A DNA stretch of 64,000 bases from Rhodamnia argentea (GCF_020921035.1 NC_063160.1:16147095-16211094); one strand, 5' to 3'. Positions 50,547 to 64,000 are shown, counted from the stretch's first letter. Translations and numbers: made by a program. Notes: generated by a model from the sequence alone, not told the origin.

Positions 50547-51978
50547 CGACACGCAGCTCTTACCTGTCGTTTCGCTGTATTCTACGAGCTGGATTAACCA
50601 TGGGTGGGGGTGTAACTAACTCGGGTTATTTTCGACGGAAGCGATTGCCGTGGACTTTTGCTGACCTGGACAACAGTAGCGGTTGGTAAGGAAAGATATG
50701 TATATTTTTTTAATCTATCGTACCTTTATCTCTCGTCTTTTAAATTTTGCTAAGCACAAGAGTCGAACTCCCGTACGTATGATACTAACGTTCCTAGCTC
50801 CCAATCCATTTACTAACATGCAAGAGCGCGAAAATCGAATCCGCATCTATGATACTAGCATGCCTACCTCCAATCTATTTACTAGCGAGATCACATCTTT
50901 ATTAGCAGTAGTGAAAACTTTTAGTATAGACATTTTGAGCACATCCGCTATGGTTTAGGCCAATTAATTAAGGTTATAAGAAAATAGTGCACTAAGTTGC
51001 AAAAAAAAAAAAAATTAAACATTGTAGAACTAAACGTTTCTATTTTTAATATAACGTAACTAAGAATTAAAAAAAAATTATGACCGTACTTTTATTAATG
51101 TAAATAGTTAAGCAAATTAGTTTTATGTAGTATGTATTTAGATGTGATGTTAGGTGAATTTTCTCCTTATTAAAATGATTATCCACATATAGCGTTGGTT
51201 TCGTTGCACTACTACAGTAACATATAGGCAGTTGAAATAGATACTTGTTTTTCCTTTATATTTCGTTTTGCATTTTAAGATGCTTTTTATTCTTTAAGGA
51301 GCATTTTAAATAATGGTTATTTTTTAACTTTAGCGTTTCATTCAGAATAAATTTTTTAAAAAAAATTTAAAACAAAATATTACTTCTTTCTAAATTTTAA
51401 ATCTCTTAGTTGTGTCTTCTCAATTATCCTAGGTTTTCCTTATCTTAAAGCCCAACTCTTACCTCGAAAACTCTCCAATTAAAAAAAAAAAAAAAAACTA
51501 CATGCTTATTATATATTTTAGTCCATGCCTATATAAATTAGGTTTAATATCGACACGAGAAACATTTTATTGAGCGAATATAGATCAAACAATATTCATA
51601 TTTCATAATCATGAATGGGTATTTTAATAAAATAAATCATTTTCGGGTTATACTTTTTGAAGCTTCAATAGTAATTTTGTTTTTCGAGTTTTTAAGGGCG
51701 CACATGGCAACACTTTTGCTCTAAAAATCAATTTTTTGGAAAATTTTGATTTTGTACTTTTAGAGGGAAATAATTTTTTTTAACTTCTCTAAGTGGCTTT
51801 AAAATTACTTTTGGAGCAAAAAAATACTCCATAAGTAGAAAAATGAAGTTGCATGACCAAATGAATTTTTGCTCTATAAATTGCTTTACCAAATGAATTT
51901 CTACTCCAGAAATGTTGCTATGAGTGCCCTAATTTTTCGGAACATGTATTAAGTTCTTGAGCTACATTATAGTTTTAT
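50547..51978. other. CGS1 upstream region and AT-rich spacer
   Basis: The CGS1 promoter is at the left. A tandem duplication lies at 50757-50885. The rest, to 51978, is strongly AT-rich with A runs near 51000 and 51480 and no gene. Confidence 0.4.
50757..50885. repeat. Tandem duplication, about 63-bp unit
   Basis: The first copy (50757-50819) contains TATGATACTAACGTTCCTAG and CCAATCCATTTACTAAC. The second (50820-50885) contains TATGATACTAGCATGCCTAC and CCAATCTATTTACTAGC. The copies are diverged, so the duplication is not recent. Confidence 0.75.
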
Positions 51979-52782
51979 GGAAAATTTTCAAATAATGACT
52001 TAAAATGCATTTATTTTTTCAAATAAGTGCCTGAAGTGAATCTTATTTTAAATAAAGACCTAAAGTATCCTCATTATCTAAAAAAAAAGCCTAGTCAAAG
52101 GATATTTTCGTCATTTTACTTTTTAAAATTTGTTTCCTTTCTTTCTATTTTTCCCTTTCCCTTTTCTTTTTTTATTTTCCTTTTTTTCTTTTTCTCCTCC
52201 CCGGTCCCGCCATCGCCGGAACGAGACTAATCATCCGCCACAATCAGAGCAACACCCACTAAACCCATCATCGAGCAGCATTAACGACAATGTACAGCAT
52301 GATCAAACAAATGGGAGAGAATCAAAAGAAACATTCTCCACAAGACATGATTAAAAGAATCGAATTTTTCCTTGATATGTGCCAGAGGAGTGACCTGGTG
52401 TGGAAATTAGTGGAGAGATTGGTGAAGATGGGGGAGGCCGAGCTTCTGGAAGAGATTGGCGCCATCCATGGCGGTTGGCGAAGGCGTCTTCTGGATCAAC
52501 GCCACTCCATCGTGACCCACACCCGAGGCCAGGCGTCGGGTGTGGATTGCCCGAGCCTCGAGGCTGGCGATGGCCGGGGAGGGAAGGGGAGGAGAAAAAT
52601 AAAAAAAGAAAAGAAAAGGAAAAGGAAAAAATAGAAAAAATGCACAAAATTAAAAGATTTTCGATCATGCCCTTCTTCAAAATGATTTGAGTCATTTAGG
52701 CCGTTATTTGAAATAAAGTCTACTTCAAGTCGTTATTCGAGAAAATAATTACATATTTTGGGATCATTATTTAAAATTTTCC
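51979..52782. mobile_element. MULE-like element with GC-rich core, Pack-MULE candidate
   Basis: The left end (GGAAAATTTTCAAATAATGA, then CAAATAAGTGCCTGAAGTG, TAAATAAAGACCTAAAGT) is mirrored on the other strand by the right end (GGAAAATTTTAAATAATGAT, CGAATAACGACTTGAAGT, CAAATAACGGCCTAAAT). Flanks TAGTTTTAT (51970-51978) and TATCTTTAT (52784-52792) agree at 7 of 9 bases. The core (about 52380-52580) is GC-rich and could be captured gene sequence. It reads open in two plus frames (RSDLVWKLVERLVKMGEAEL), but I recognise no source gene. Confidence 0.6.
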
Positions 52783-55700
52783 CTATCTTTATCATCTTAT
52801 GTGAGAAAGAGGGGGGGAGGGGAAGGGGTATGAGTCCTTGGGCTTGTGCGCTAGTGGGCCCCACCAATGGTGAATGATCCGATTTGGAAAAAGGAGAGAG
52901 AGGGACGGAGGATGTGAAATCACAAGAATAACCCCAACAAAAGAACGGTACCTAGGAACAAAAAACATAAGAAAAAATACTTGACACGCAAGTGGCAAAG
53001 CGTGGGGAGTGGCAAAGCGTGGGGAATGTCGACATTGTGTGATACTTCTCTGTCTTTTAGAATTCACACGATTTTTTGTGTGCGTATAGCCCGCTTACGG
53101 TGCTCCGCTCATTTGAAAAGTTAAGGTCCTTGATCCAACAAATTTTTTTTTTAAATAAACAAATTGGAGTTTATGTACTGAATTATAAAATGAGTATAAA
53201 TTTGAGATGCTTGCGGCATCTAACAAAGAAAATACTGAAAATTGGGTTGGCCTACTCAGTTCTTTACACGAAATGACAAGACTTTTACAATTAGGTCTAT
53301 TCGGGCTCTTATCATGTCATCATCCCCCGCGAAAATTGAGTCACATCTCACTATCAACCAACAACAGGGATACCGCAAGCAAAAATGCCATGCATCTCTC
53401 TTTCTCTCTCCCTTTTTTTTTTTTTTGGCTCAAGTAGGATGAGCACTCGCCCCCGCATTAAGTGGAAGAAGGAACTAGATTTCGAGTTGATTCCCATTGA
53501 TCAATTCTTTGTAATCGAGGTCTTGGATTGCTTTCTTTTTTCCAAGATGGAGAGTCCCGAATTCAATTTTTCACCGAGGAAATATGTCCGAGTCTAATCC
53601 CAAATTACACCTAATTGATGCGATCTCGATAAACCCGCCGACCCTCACCTCTGGTGGCAACCGGCTAGAGGTAGAAGGATAAAAATAAAAAAAAAAAGGA
53701 AAAAAAAATTATTAAAAATTATCATATCAATGCCAATCGATCAAAGTTGGTCGGAATGACTAAATTACCACAAATGTAAATAGCTTGGTATTGAATTGAT
53801 AAAAAAAAAGGGTTTATAATCGAATTAGCACAATTACAATATATTCGAGATTCTTTTGATAATATTCCTTTTTTGATCTCCAATCAGTCTCATGTAAGAT
53901 CCATCCAATTACCTATTTCGATGCAACAAACACCGAATGGATTCGATAGACCCAACTATAGGGACCGACGAGGTAGCTAAATTCCAACCCCGGCCCACAA
54001 GAGTGGTCCAACATCTTGGACGCGCACAAGGCAATATCAAGTCGCAATTTTTTAGGTGGGGGGGCTGCATAATTGATTCCCCTGTGATTTTTTCGCGACT
54101 TGTTTCCTTTTTTGTCCTTCTGCCTCCTTTTGGCTTGACGTCGTTGCCGCCTTTATTGAAGTCAGGGGCAAAAAAGGGCGACATGTGAAAACGAGAAGTG
54201 ATGTTCTTCTTTAATTTAATCGAATGTTGTCGGCTACTGAGGACTGATCGTGGGGTTGGCCGGCCCTAATGTTGGAAAGGACATTCCCTGGTGATTCGAA
54301 AGGGGAACGGGCCGTCGCGGATTCGTACTTGTGCCGATATAGCTCTGACAAATGCCACTTGACACGTTAGCTCCGGGTTGCTCCAATGATCATCACACGG
54401 TTCAAAATTTTGGAAACACATGACGTACTTATGTGAAACCATGCAAATGTGTCAATCATGCGCGATGGACGTGGATCCACTCACGAGGATGCCGCAGAAA
54501 ACGTGTATCGACATGTCAGACGATGTTAAAATGATTTTTCGGAGAAGTTCACGAAATTGACTCGAGAATAATGTGCAAGGTTTTTTCTGTTAGGACACGT
54601 GTAAATTTTACGCCTTTGATCGCCCGTAGCATGATGCGATCCCTTAATGAACTCTGTTTGCTTAGCGAGCTCCATGAAATATGACCCCAGGCCATCTTCC
54701 TCAACCCTTTAAAGATTTTCGATCATTCCAATGTTAATCATGATTTCAAAGTCTTTCGCTGCAACACAAATTCCGACATCGGATGTCATGGTCCGAGTCA
54801 TTGACCTAGTTTGAAGGACCCCGCATCATGCACTATCCTCGATCACCAGTAATAGTTCAGCCGTTCTAAGCATGCAATGCCCCGGTGCTAAGACGCAAGG
54901 ACAGCTGGTAATGGTCTCATGACAATCAGGAAGTTAACCTTTGCTCCTTAGAGCTGTTGTGCTTAGCTACTGTTGGAACATCACGGGCTTGGGGACATAA
55001 CTTCAATGGGACATGTGGTCGGTGGCAGCATCACTGCAGAAGATGCTTTTGGGACTTTGTGAATATCCAAACACGCCGTGGTTGCCATTGCATTGCCGAA
55101 ATAGTGAAGTGGGGTCTCCATAACACACTAAAGTCATGCAAAATTATAATTAAGTTAACCGGGGCAGCCCTAAGGTCAATATTTAATCGTTTTTGTACTA
55201 CTCAAGTCCGCGCCGTCCACCTTAGTAAACGTTTTCCCAAGGGTTAAGAATCATTTGTACCTTTTCTCCGTGTTTTGCACGTCTTCTCACATTGGGGGTG
55301 CGGAATAGAAATTTGATATCTTCACTCAAGGAGATCGAATGGCCAAAAGAGAACCTAAGTTCGAGTCCGTCAATATATCAATTTGGACCGACATTCACTA
55401 AAAAATTTAAGCCAATGAGCTATGGACCAAGTAGGATATATTAATTGCTCTACACTACATCAATTCTTCGATCCGATGCTTCTTTGACACAACTCACACG
55501 TGCATCATAACACTTTAATCTAATAGTTTTGCTAATAGAATACTTACACGAGCTTTGAGGATTTAGGAAAGGCATCTCTTACTATGTTAAAGCAATGGAT
55601 CGGTCTCACATGGACCATAGGAGTATCTGCTTGGCAAGTGTGGAGAGTTAGGTTGTCGATTTTCAATGATCCAGGTTGGGGGTTAGGATTAAATAAAGAT

Positions 55701-56915
55701 TGAATTGAAAAAACAAAGATTGAACCAGGATCGTGAACCCGTGTGAGTTTACATGATCATGTGTTGACTGCCATCATGGACGGCGACAATAGTTTTATTC
55801 ACTGTAGCCTCTAGGTGGTGTGAATAGCTATGGGATTTTGTAGGTCGGATGAAAGCCGCCTCGAGCTATCTTTTCGAGACATCGTTAATTTATTTATATA
55901 TTTTGTTAGAATCATGTCGTACCGGACCATAATTTGGTAACGACGTGGTACAAGCTATCTGTTTTGTCCGCATAGGCCTTCATGCCATTCAAATTGTGAC
56001 ATGTGCTATCATTCTTATTGGACAAGATCAAGAATTCTTTGTTCCTCAATGCAATATGCACTCCAACGTACAAAGCAAGGTGATTGTTTCTCTAATGGGA
56101 TTTTGGCCCATTAGAAACCCTTTTACTGTGCCAAGGATTTGGTCGTGGGTTTTTTTTTTTTGGCCCGGGCGATTTTGGTCCTGAGTTTTGGATTACCTAT
56201 TTCTGGCAATGTACTAATGACACAGTTACGATCTTATGAAGTGGCTACATTCTTTTTGGGCTTGTTCATAGACCGGGCTCATCAGGCCCAATTTACAATT
56301 GGGCCGGGCCTATGCGAGCAAACTCCTTCTTCAGCTCGGTCCCCCCAGGCCCGATCTTACACAAATCGCTGGGCGAGGACTTTTAGCCTCGACGCTGGGA
56401 TAGCTCCGTCCCGCTCATCCATCGGGTCCGGTTCTACGTCGATCGAACGCCCAGTACTACGTGCGTTAGAATCAATAGGCTTCCAAACAAAGGTTGAAAT
56501 TTAAGCAACAAATTATTTTTTGTTGTCGATGTTGTCAAATTTACAAACCTATGTAGCGCTCCGTTCCGTAACGTACCTTTGCCATTCGTTTTGATGAACA
56601 AGTATGGACTTTATGAAAATTTTGTTCGATAAAAATCAGAGGTTGAACATTACACCTTATGCTTTCGCCTTGCATATATACTTTATATAGATGTAGAACA
56701 GAGCAGCAGCAGGGGGAAAAGCAGAGTTACGAAGATGCAGAGACTCTCTGCAAACACACGCACAAAGCACCGGGGCCTCTTCAAACAATGGCAGTCTCCA
56801 GTCCCCACCCATGAAAAAACTAATTAGAAAGAGGGGAAAAAGAAGAAGATTCGAATCATCTAAGAACCGTCGTGCTCTTCACCTTCACTTGATACCTGGT
56901 CTTCCAACTCCAACC
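52783..56915. other. Long intergenic region without a supported gene
   Basis: Open frames are short and none looks conserved. A 17-base unit (AGTGGCAAAGCGTGGGG) is repeated in tandem at 52991-53007 and 53008-53024. The segment 53900-54300 and the GC-richer segment 56250-56470 (GGCCCAATTTACAATTGGGC palindrome-like text) differ in composition from their surroundings and may be old repeats, but no family could be named. The last 200 bases probably hold the 3' untranslated region of the NAC gene. Confidence 0.4.
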
Positions 56916-58174
56916 TCAGTTTCCCCAAAGGCAATCCACATCGCGGTGGAAAGATGTCTGAACCGCCTCTCTGCTCGGGCGTTTAACTTGCGAGAAGTCT
57001 GCGTGCTCTGCTCTCGCGTTCGACTCGGAGTTGTCGAGCAGCAGCATCCCCATAATCGATTGCTCGTGCATGAAGACCGTGTCGGACCAGCTGAATTGAG
57101 GCGCGGAGTCGAGAGACGGTTCTAGCTCCGACAAAGATGAGGAAGGAAAGAGGTGAGTCTTCTGGCTGTGCATGCTCGACATGAGGTCCTTCTGAGCGTT
57201 GTGATCCTCGGCTCGATCAGAGAAGGATGTGGTGAATGGAGATGACTCCACCAGCGGAGGCAGAGGCAAGAGACATGGTTTCGGCTCTTTGTCAGACCAG
57301 CTCAGCCTCTCTAGACCGCCGGACAGAGCCACAGACTGATCAGCTTTCTTCCCATCCGGTCTTTTTGCAAAGATTCTGCATATGACCCAGTCGTTCTGCA
57401 AAACGCAAGGGAAATACAATCATCAAAAACTGAGCTGAGCAATCAAGTATTTTTGAATTAGGACGCTATCGATACGATGATCTTGTGTTCGAAACTGCTT
57501 TGGCGGTTCAATGGCCTTATGAAAAGAGGTCTAAAAACACAATGACCTGATTAAAAACTCCGACCGCGTAGCCCCGGCAAGGCCATACCTTTAGTGGGTT
57601 TGAAAGATACCGTTGATAATAGCCATCTTCTAGTCTGAATTCATGCATGACCCAGTTGGTCTTCTGGCCATTGGGAGCTCTTCCCCTGTAGAAAACCAGA
57701 GTTTTCTTCATCCCAACCACCTTCTTCATCCTATAAATCTCCCTGTCTTTCCCGGTGGCTTTCCAATAACCAGCTTCGGTCGCTCTGTTCGTCCTCAAAC
57801 CGGTCGGGTACTTCCTGTCTCTCACGCAGAAGAAGTACCATTCCTTTTCGCCCATTTTCGCTCTCCCTTCGCAGCCGAACAATATTTAAACAAACTTATC
57901 AGTACATCATTCTATGACAGATTGGGAAAAACGACAAGAGGAACAAGAAGCATCCTATCCCAAGGGTGCAACGCTTAAGGGGTATATTACCAGGCAAGTC
58001 CCACGGTTCGCACTTGTTCAAATCAACCTCCCCCATGGCTCTTGCGCAGAAGCTGCCGTCCAGAACTTTCGGGGTGAGGTAGTGAGTGATCAGCTCTTCG
58101 TCGGTCGGGTGGAATCGAAAGCCCGGAGGCAATTCCAACTCTTCATTTTCTTCGAAAATCACCGTGTCACCCAT
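56916..58174 (-). CDS. NAC-domain transcription factor
   Basis: Three exons, 57991-58174, 57589-57866 and 56916-57395, give 313 residues. The complete NAC domain spans about residues 15-170, with its subdomains in order: [56 protein letters not shown] and [49 protein letters not shown]. The exon layout (two introns inside the domain) is the classic NAC structure. The C-terminal half is Ser-rich and acidic, as in activation regions, and ends [14 protein letters not shown] proteins bind CACG-core DNA as dimers in the nucleus. The domain wording is close to the NAC1/CUC/ANAC079-100 branch, but I cannot pick a member or role. The acceptor before exon 2 (GCGAAG) has a weak pyrimidine tract. A W-to-G change follows DLP, and some family members tolerate variation there. 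Confidence 0.93.
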
Positions 58175-61100
58175 CACAACACACTTAAAAAGTCCCGATT
58201 GTTTCAGACGATCTCTCGAGGTTCTAAATGGCAAATCAATCGAAAATCTGGAGTTGAATGGAGGGCAAGACAGGCTTTGAGTAGTCTTTCAATCAGGCGA
58301 TGATACTTGAGAAGGTAAAAACTAAAAAGACGCTGTGGTGCAAAAATATTCTCAATAATAACAGAGAAGGTTTGATTCTGCAGCAACACAACTCTCTAAA
58401 TACTCGCTCTTCTGGAGGTGAAGAAGCGTAGGCTGTAAGGCAACTTGGTGGGCAAGTTCCAAGCTTTCAGATGGTTATATTATTTTTATAATTTCAGTCA
58501 ACATCTGATTTCTCCTAAAGTCAAAGAAGGAAAGCTTCAACTATGTTCCCCGGGACATAAACGGGTTCACAACCTCTGTTCCCGTTTTAAAATGAGAAGG
58601 CATCTTTTACAGCAATCAGCGATAAAGATGGCGACTTGAGCTCAATCTGTTCAAGCAAGGTCTTCCAGGAACTACTGCAGTTATGAACTTTATCAGCCGA
58701 TAAAGGAGACCGGAACTGAAATTCGTGCTACCCCAACTCTACCGGTGCTTGATTTATTAAGTCGAACTCCCCGTGCTGGTGCGGTCCGTTTCGAAACCTT
58801 AATTATGAGGTCATTAGACTCAAATCTTCTCAAAAAGAGGTTCTGCAGAAGAGCCTAAACAATGAGAGAATACCCATATGTTCTGCTCAAGTCAGAAACG
58901 TCCTGGACATTTGCAGCCGTGACCCCCATCAAGAATCATCGGGTCTAATGGAATCATGTTAAGAAACACTGAGCTGTATGCTCAAAGTTCGAACCTTTAT
59001 CGTCATTGGAAGAGGGTTTTGACTGTTCATGTACACGACGGGTTCCTTAGCCTCCACTATGTTTTCAGATGCTTTCGCATGGTGCCATATTATATGGTTT
59101 TGCTTACACGATTCAGTCGAGCTCTTTGCCTCTTGAAGTCTCTGATTCGCCCAAGTCAAGTTCATGTTCTGTTTTGTTTTTTACTTGAGCCAAGTTCGTC
59201 AAAGTCGTGTGGTGCCACTTTGACAAAGTGAATCTGTAGATCGAATATCAGTTCAAAACCAATACGATCTTGTCTTGTTTGACCTTGTTTGCCTCAATGA
59301 GTATGGCCTAATGTCCTTGTTGCTTACCATTTAGGGAGAGAATCAGTGGGTTTTGCTTCTTACAATTATTGGTGTTGAGGACTAAATAAGTCTCCGATCT
59401 CATATCTCCCACGTTCGGGACATCTTGTTGATGGATAAGTTTCACGTGACTTCAAATCAGGACGACAATTTTTAAACCCCGTGCTTCTACAAATGAGTCG
59501 AGGGCGCCAATTTGGACGATCTCATGCCGGAGGCAAGCTCGGACACGAAAAGTGAGCGTAACGATCCATTTAGCCACGAGATTAAAGATACTAGTTGAAG
59601 ATCCTTGCATCGCACGGATATGGCAGAGTGACTTAATTTCACACGACAATACATATTTATCGACTAAACAACAAACATAAGTCACGTTGATTCCTTATTT
59701 TACTAAGTAATTCGTCGCAAATCACGTATTGTTCATTCACCTATCGTTAGCATAATAATTAATTAACAATTTGCATCAAGATATTCGCATATTGGAAAGT
59801 TGTGGAAGACTTGGTTCATTAAAGACAAAGGGCTGATGTCGAAAGATCGGCATGGAAGCTAGTGCAATCCTTTCTTTAGCCTAAACAATTGTGAATTATT
59901 GGTCGATTGGAGCTCCCTTTATCGGCTGGAGTGGGAAATATGCCTCCCATTCATTAAACATCAAATTGGTATACGATCCACGATTTTACATATATCTTTT
60001 CGGATATGTCATCTCTATCGTTCTTGACATGTATAATTATATCTTCGGTACATCAATGGCGGAAAATTCCAAATCGATAATAACGAAAACGTTTTGCTTG
60101 AATGAAATTCTATAAAAACCGAGGCATCATACAAAGGTCTTTGGATATTACTTTTTTTTTGTTTTGGGTCTTTGAATATTACTTTTAGGGAGTTACTTTT
60201 TTTTTGACAATACGATCTCCCAATCAATGATTGCTTTATGCAAAATATGCGATGATGGTATGTGAATTTACGATTGAATTATACTGTTCCTGATAATACT
60301 ATCAGGAAAGCATTTCTCTTAATTTTTTTATATCATCATAAGATCAGATGCATAATGCAGAAAAGCGCCACACCTTTCATTTTTAGGGAAGGGGCGAGAA
60401 AGAGGACAAAATTTCCCAATAGACCCACCGTTTTACAAGTCGTGGCAGCATTGGCTACCTTAAGGAATTCTAATGATTTGGGCAACCTTAGTGGATCCGA
60501 CGGTCGAGTTTCGAGGGTTTGTCAACGTATTTAATCTGCCACGTCAAAGGATTATGTTAAGAAAAAAAAAACCCTACGACAGAGACAGTGCCGCCATTTG
60601 CCGACGGGGAAGCAACCGAACTGGGAACTACTTGGGGACGTGCAATTGGACGCCGACAGCAAAGTTGAAGCACCCAAAATCCCAATGTTTAGATTTTAAT
60701 TGGGGTTTTCTTATTTTAACTAATCACATGCGCCAAAAGCTCCTAAGTTGGCATGTGGGCCCTTGTCCCCCTCTCTGCCCGCTTGATGCCACGACAGGAG
60801 ACAGCTACGTGGCGGTGTCCCATTGGTGGCTGGAGCTGACAAATGAGGGGATTGGTTACCAATTACGATGACTTCTTCCCACGGTCAAGCTCGAAAAGCC
60901 CATGCAAATCAAGATGTGAAAGACCGCGTAGTTTCCTTCCGTAGGTCTATTCTTATCTAGTAGTTGTCCATCGATATGATGCACGTGCTTCCATCATAAA
61001 TACGTAAGAGCCTATCATCATGTCAATCTTGTTTTGAAGAGAATTTTTGCTTGCGCTTCTATCTAAACACTCGATCTTTTACGTGACTATCAAATATACG

Positions 61101-64000
61101 AGACTTGACGCGAACGCACTTTAAATCGATCTTATCCTTGATAAGATCGCTCTGATTTGTTTGAGATTCGGTTTGGCCGTATCGCTTATTTCTAGAGCTT
61201 GGGTTATCCTTTGGTTAGCCGCAACATTAATTTGATGCAAAATTGGTGAGAGTGGAACTTTGGATGCAAGATTTGAAGTTCTGAAACCTAGATACTTTGA
61301 CAAAACATGAGAAAGCAGTGCCTAGATCTAAGGCAAATAGAGACTTTTGGCACATGATTATGTTGAATTATCTTAGCCTAAGATATTTAGGAGAATTAGG
61401 TGGGCATGGACCGGTCCACATAAAAAAATATATTATGTGATTTATTTTCATTCGTTGCCTTACGCACCATAGTCTAAATGAGGAAGTGGGATGAGATACC
61501 TACTTAGTTGTTCTGATCAATAGTTGGGCTATACTTATCTTAACCCTAAATTCACGGGCTCAACCATCATTGTCGTTTGCCATCATAAGACCATACAATA
61601 CCAGCTGTTCACAAGGTGTGATCTTTGGTGTCACCCCCAGAAAAGAAAGCCAAAACCAAACATGTCTTCGGAGGGTGTATGCATGATCTTATGGAGAGCT
61701 ATGTTTTCCGCCACGTTGTCCGCGTAGCAACCACAATAATACTCAACAGTCACGTAAGCATCCACGTCAACATTTCTCTTCTCAACACATCAAACCGTTT
61801 CAGCGATTCACCTAGGCAATTTGTCTTCTATCGAAACTCAAGTTGACTTATGTTAGGGTTAACACAACAACCTAGAGGAGGTGAATATATCGTCTAAAAG
61901 CTTAAGCAATTTTTTTTTTTCTTTTTGCAGAATATAACAAGTATAACTTGATAGTTGCAGGAACAAATTAAAAGTACTAACCAAGCTAGTGCTGCTGTCA
62001 GGCATATATAGACAATAATAAACATATAGAAAATAATACACCTCAATTTGTAGTAGTTCGATTTTATCTCCAAACCTACGTCCACTTGCCATGCTAATAG
62101 CCTTAAATCGGTTGGAATTCATTAGTAATTCTAAAAAATGTTACAGCCCTCAAGTATTGTTTCAATAACACAATAAATCACACTACCAAAACGCGAGTAC
62201 TGTCATCATACTTGTACAAATTTCTTATCACTGAATAACAAGCAACGAAGACTCTACAACGAAGAGAATATTACACAGACAGTAGCATACCTTGTACAAG
62301 ACATAAATAGACGATAATAAGAGCGTAAGCTTTTTCAAATTTCCATCCAATCCCTTCGAGCTGCTATGATAATCTTTATATAGAGGTTCCTCCTCCAATC
62401 CAACCATTGGAAACACTTCTCAAGAGTTAAGAGCCTTTGGGAATTGACTGGAGCAATTGCCGAGATTTAGGTCACTTCGCTCCTACCGGCAAAAGTAAGG
62501 TTTTCCAAAAACAGAGTCTGCTGATAATGTTATGTCAACTATTCATTTTGACTTTTGACCAAAACCATCAACTTTGCTTTGACTCAACTCTACTTCTCTT
62601 GCAGTGGACTCCCAGCTTGTTAGCGGCTATATCTTCAGTGGAACGGCCATCCTTGAGATGGAAGGATGATCAGCACCTTCTAGGAGTTGTTCTTGTCAAT
62701 TGTCAGTCGGTGTTGTTCATTGCATTCATTCCAGAACGACTTGCGATATCTATGATCTAATGGTCTTCCTGAACATATCAGTATCCAAATGCTTTACTTT
62801 GATGGTCACCTGATCTTGGTACCTCTATGTCCTTACGAACCTCTCGTCGTATCAGACTCGGTCTCCTCTTGTCAAGGTCCTCATGCTTGTGAACATTTTC
62901 GCTGAACTTTGCGGTGACCAGCAATATTACAAGTGTCTTCCTAAAATGATCGCATCTTCGTCGTAATGAACATCCGCATTAATCAAGTAGATATTAAGCC
63001 ATGGGAAATTTTGGAATCATTCAAATGTCATAGGGAGTTTTCCCAACAACTTCTTCAACGACATCTTGAGCTTGAGGGGATGTAGGAGATATTTTGGATA
63101 CTGCCCTTGATTTTCCATATCTCTTGTGAGGTTGCATATATCTAGGAGACTTTCCGTATCTCGCTTTGATCGCATCTCACGGTCTCATTTCTTTGTACTG
63201 AACTAAAGGGGTGGAGTCGGCTAGGTACTCGAGAACTAACTCACAGTAAGACTGCGAAAGGAGAGGGGGAAACTTCTTTCCCCGACTCCATCATTCCAAA
63301 CAAACACGCCCGATGAAGCAACGTGGAAGACCGGCGGCACGTAATCTCATGAATAAACACGCAATCGGACATAATGCATGGGCGAAAAGAATTCCGTCGC
63401 GAGAGACCGGCGAACTATCAACTGCGTCTTGTCCTTCCCAGTTTTGCTCGTTCGTCGTTGGCCAGAGCGTTGACAGAGCTAAACAATCCGACGCCGGTTC
63501 AAGCCTTGGGGACGGTTGAGCTCGATGATCTCGGGCGGGCCAAGGGTCTTACCTGAGCCCAAAGTTCTGGCCCCAAACAAGTTGATTGAGCCGCCTACGC
63601 GAGGGTACAGATTTGGTCCAAGCCCTAAGACCCAAATGGCTTGTGAGAACCGCGAGGAGGATGGAGAAAAGGAAAGCCGAATGGATGAAGAAGCTGAAGC
63701 CGGAAAGGCCACGGACTTCGTCAACGATAGGATTGTCGAGGAGATTCCAATCGTAACTCTGAACCACAAAAAAAAGGTTCCCTCCATATTGATATGGAAT
63801 TTTCCATGGCATCTGCAACTTAAGTCGTGTATTAAACTTTGTGCATACTATTTTGGAGAAGTCAACAGAGGCAGTTTACCAAGGGCAGTTCCAATAAGAT
63901 GGGAGCGCAAGGAAAGTTACCAAAAAAGTCATAAACCTATTGTAATTATGTCAATTTAATTTTAAACTTTTTTTTTTGCTGATTGAGTCTTAAATCTTTT
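58175..64000. other. NAC promoter and long gene-poor region
   Basis: The first few hundred bases are the leader and promoter of the NAC gene. Beyond that I find no frame that looks like a conserved protein on either strand, and no tRNA. The segment 62400-63100 is less AT-rich and could be an old retroelement remnant, but it offers no recognisable domain. A plus-strand frame at 63516-63959 (ENREEDGEKESRMDEEAEAG) is acidic, of low complexity, and runs close to the window edge. It might be an exon of a gene that continues beyond 64000, but I cannot support that. Confidence 0.35.

Noticed and set aside
50757-50885. Possible tRNA because of TCGAACTCCC and TCGAATCC-like text
   Set aside because: There is no acceptor stem, D-arm or anticodon arm at the right spacing. 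The sequence is a tandem duplication.
54957-55247. Cys/His-containing open frame as a small zinc-binding protein
   Set aside because: The Cys and His spacing matches no known finger, and the surrounding DNA is gene-poor and AT-rich.
63516-63959. Acidic plus-strand frame near the window end as a gene
   Set aside because: No family signal, no clear splice sites, and overlapping open frames on the opposite strand; the evidence is too weak to call it coding.

Overview
The window is nuclear DNA of a flowering plant, almost certainly a woody core eudicot. The protein-coding genes have GT-AG introns and are close to Arabidopsis families. Several leaders carry CT microsatellites, and the spaces between genes are AT-rich and littered with transposon remnants. 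I cannot fix the species from sequence alone. I see no bacterial, organellar or clustered secondary-metabolism content.

Layout. Eleven host genes are recognisable, and ten of them lie on the minus strand. In window order they are: a GAUT13/14-type galacturonosyltransferase (1.6-6.8 kb); an intronless PPR protein matching At5g39350 (9.7-11.7 kb); a BAG8-like co-chaperone with an IQ motif (12.9-14.4 kb); a two-finger U1-type zinc-finger protein (15.1-17.5 kb); a ZAT-type C2H2 repressor with an EAR box (18.8-20.0 kb); the plus-strand TPX2-family microtubule protein (30.3-33.2 kb); a second PPR protein (34.4-35.8 kb); a p24-delta cargo receptor (36.5-37.9 kb); an SPX4-like phosphate sensor (39.5-43.1 kb); cystathionine gamma-synthase CGS1, including its MTO1 self-regulatory peptide (45.5-50.4 kb); and a NAC transcription factor (56.9-58.2 kb). 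A twelfth, unrecognised multi-exon gene or gene relic may lie at 7.85-9.35 kb. For all spliced genes I followed the exon phases, and the joined lengths match the families.

The 20-30 kb stretch is a repeat island. It holds a broken Ty3/gypsy integrase-end fragment. It also holds a rearranged endogenous caulimovirid (petu-/florendovirus-like) that sits inside a fold-back DNA transposon, and next to these a MULE-like terminal-inverted-repeat element. Two more MULE-like elements with AT-rich ends and GC-rich cores lie at 44.3-45.2 kb and 52.0-52.8 kb. The last 6 kb and the 52.8-56.9 kb gap show no gene I can support.

The genes are ordinary, unlinked housekeeping and regulatory loci; I see no operon-like or cluster logic. 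The points most worth a second look are the unrecognised gene at 7.85-9.35 kb, the nested virus-in-transposon structure, the CGS1 nascent-peptide switch, the degenerate fingers of the ZAT protein, and the promoter duplication beside the U1-type zinc-finger gene.
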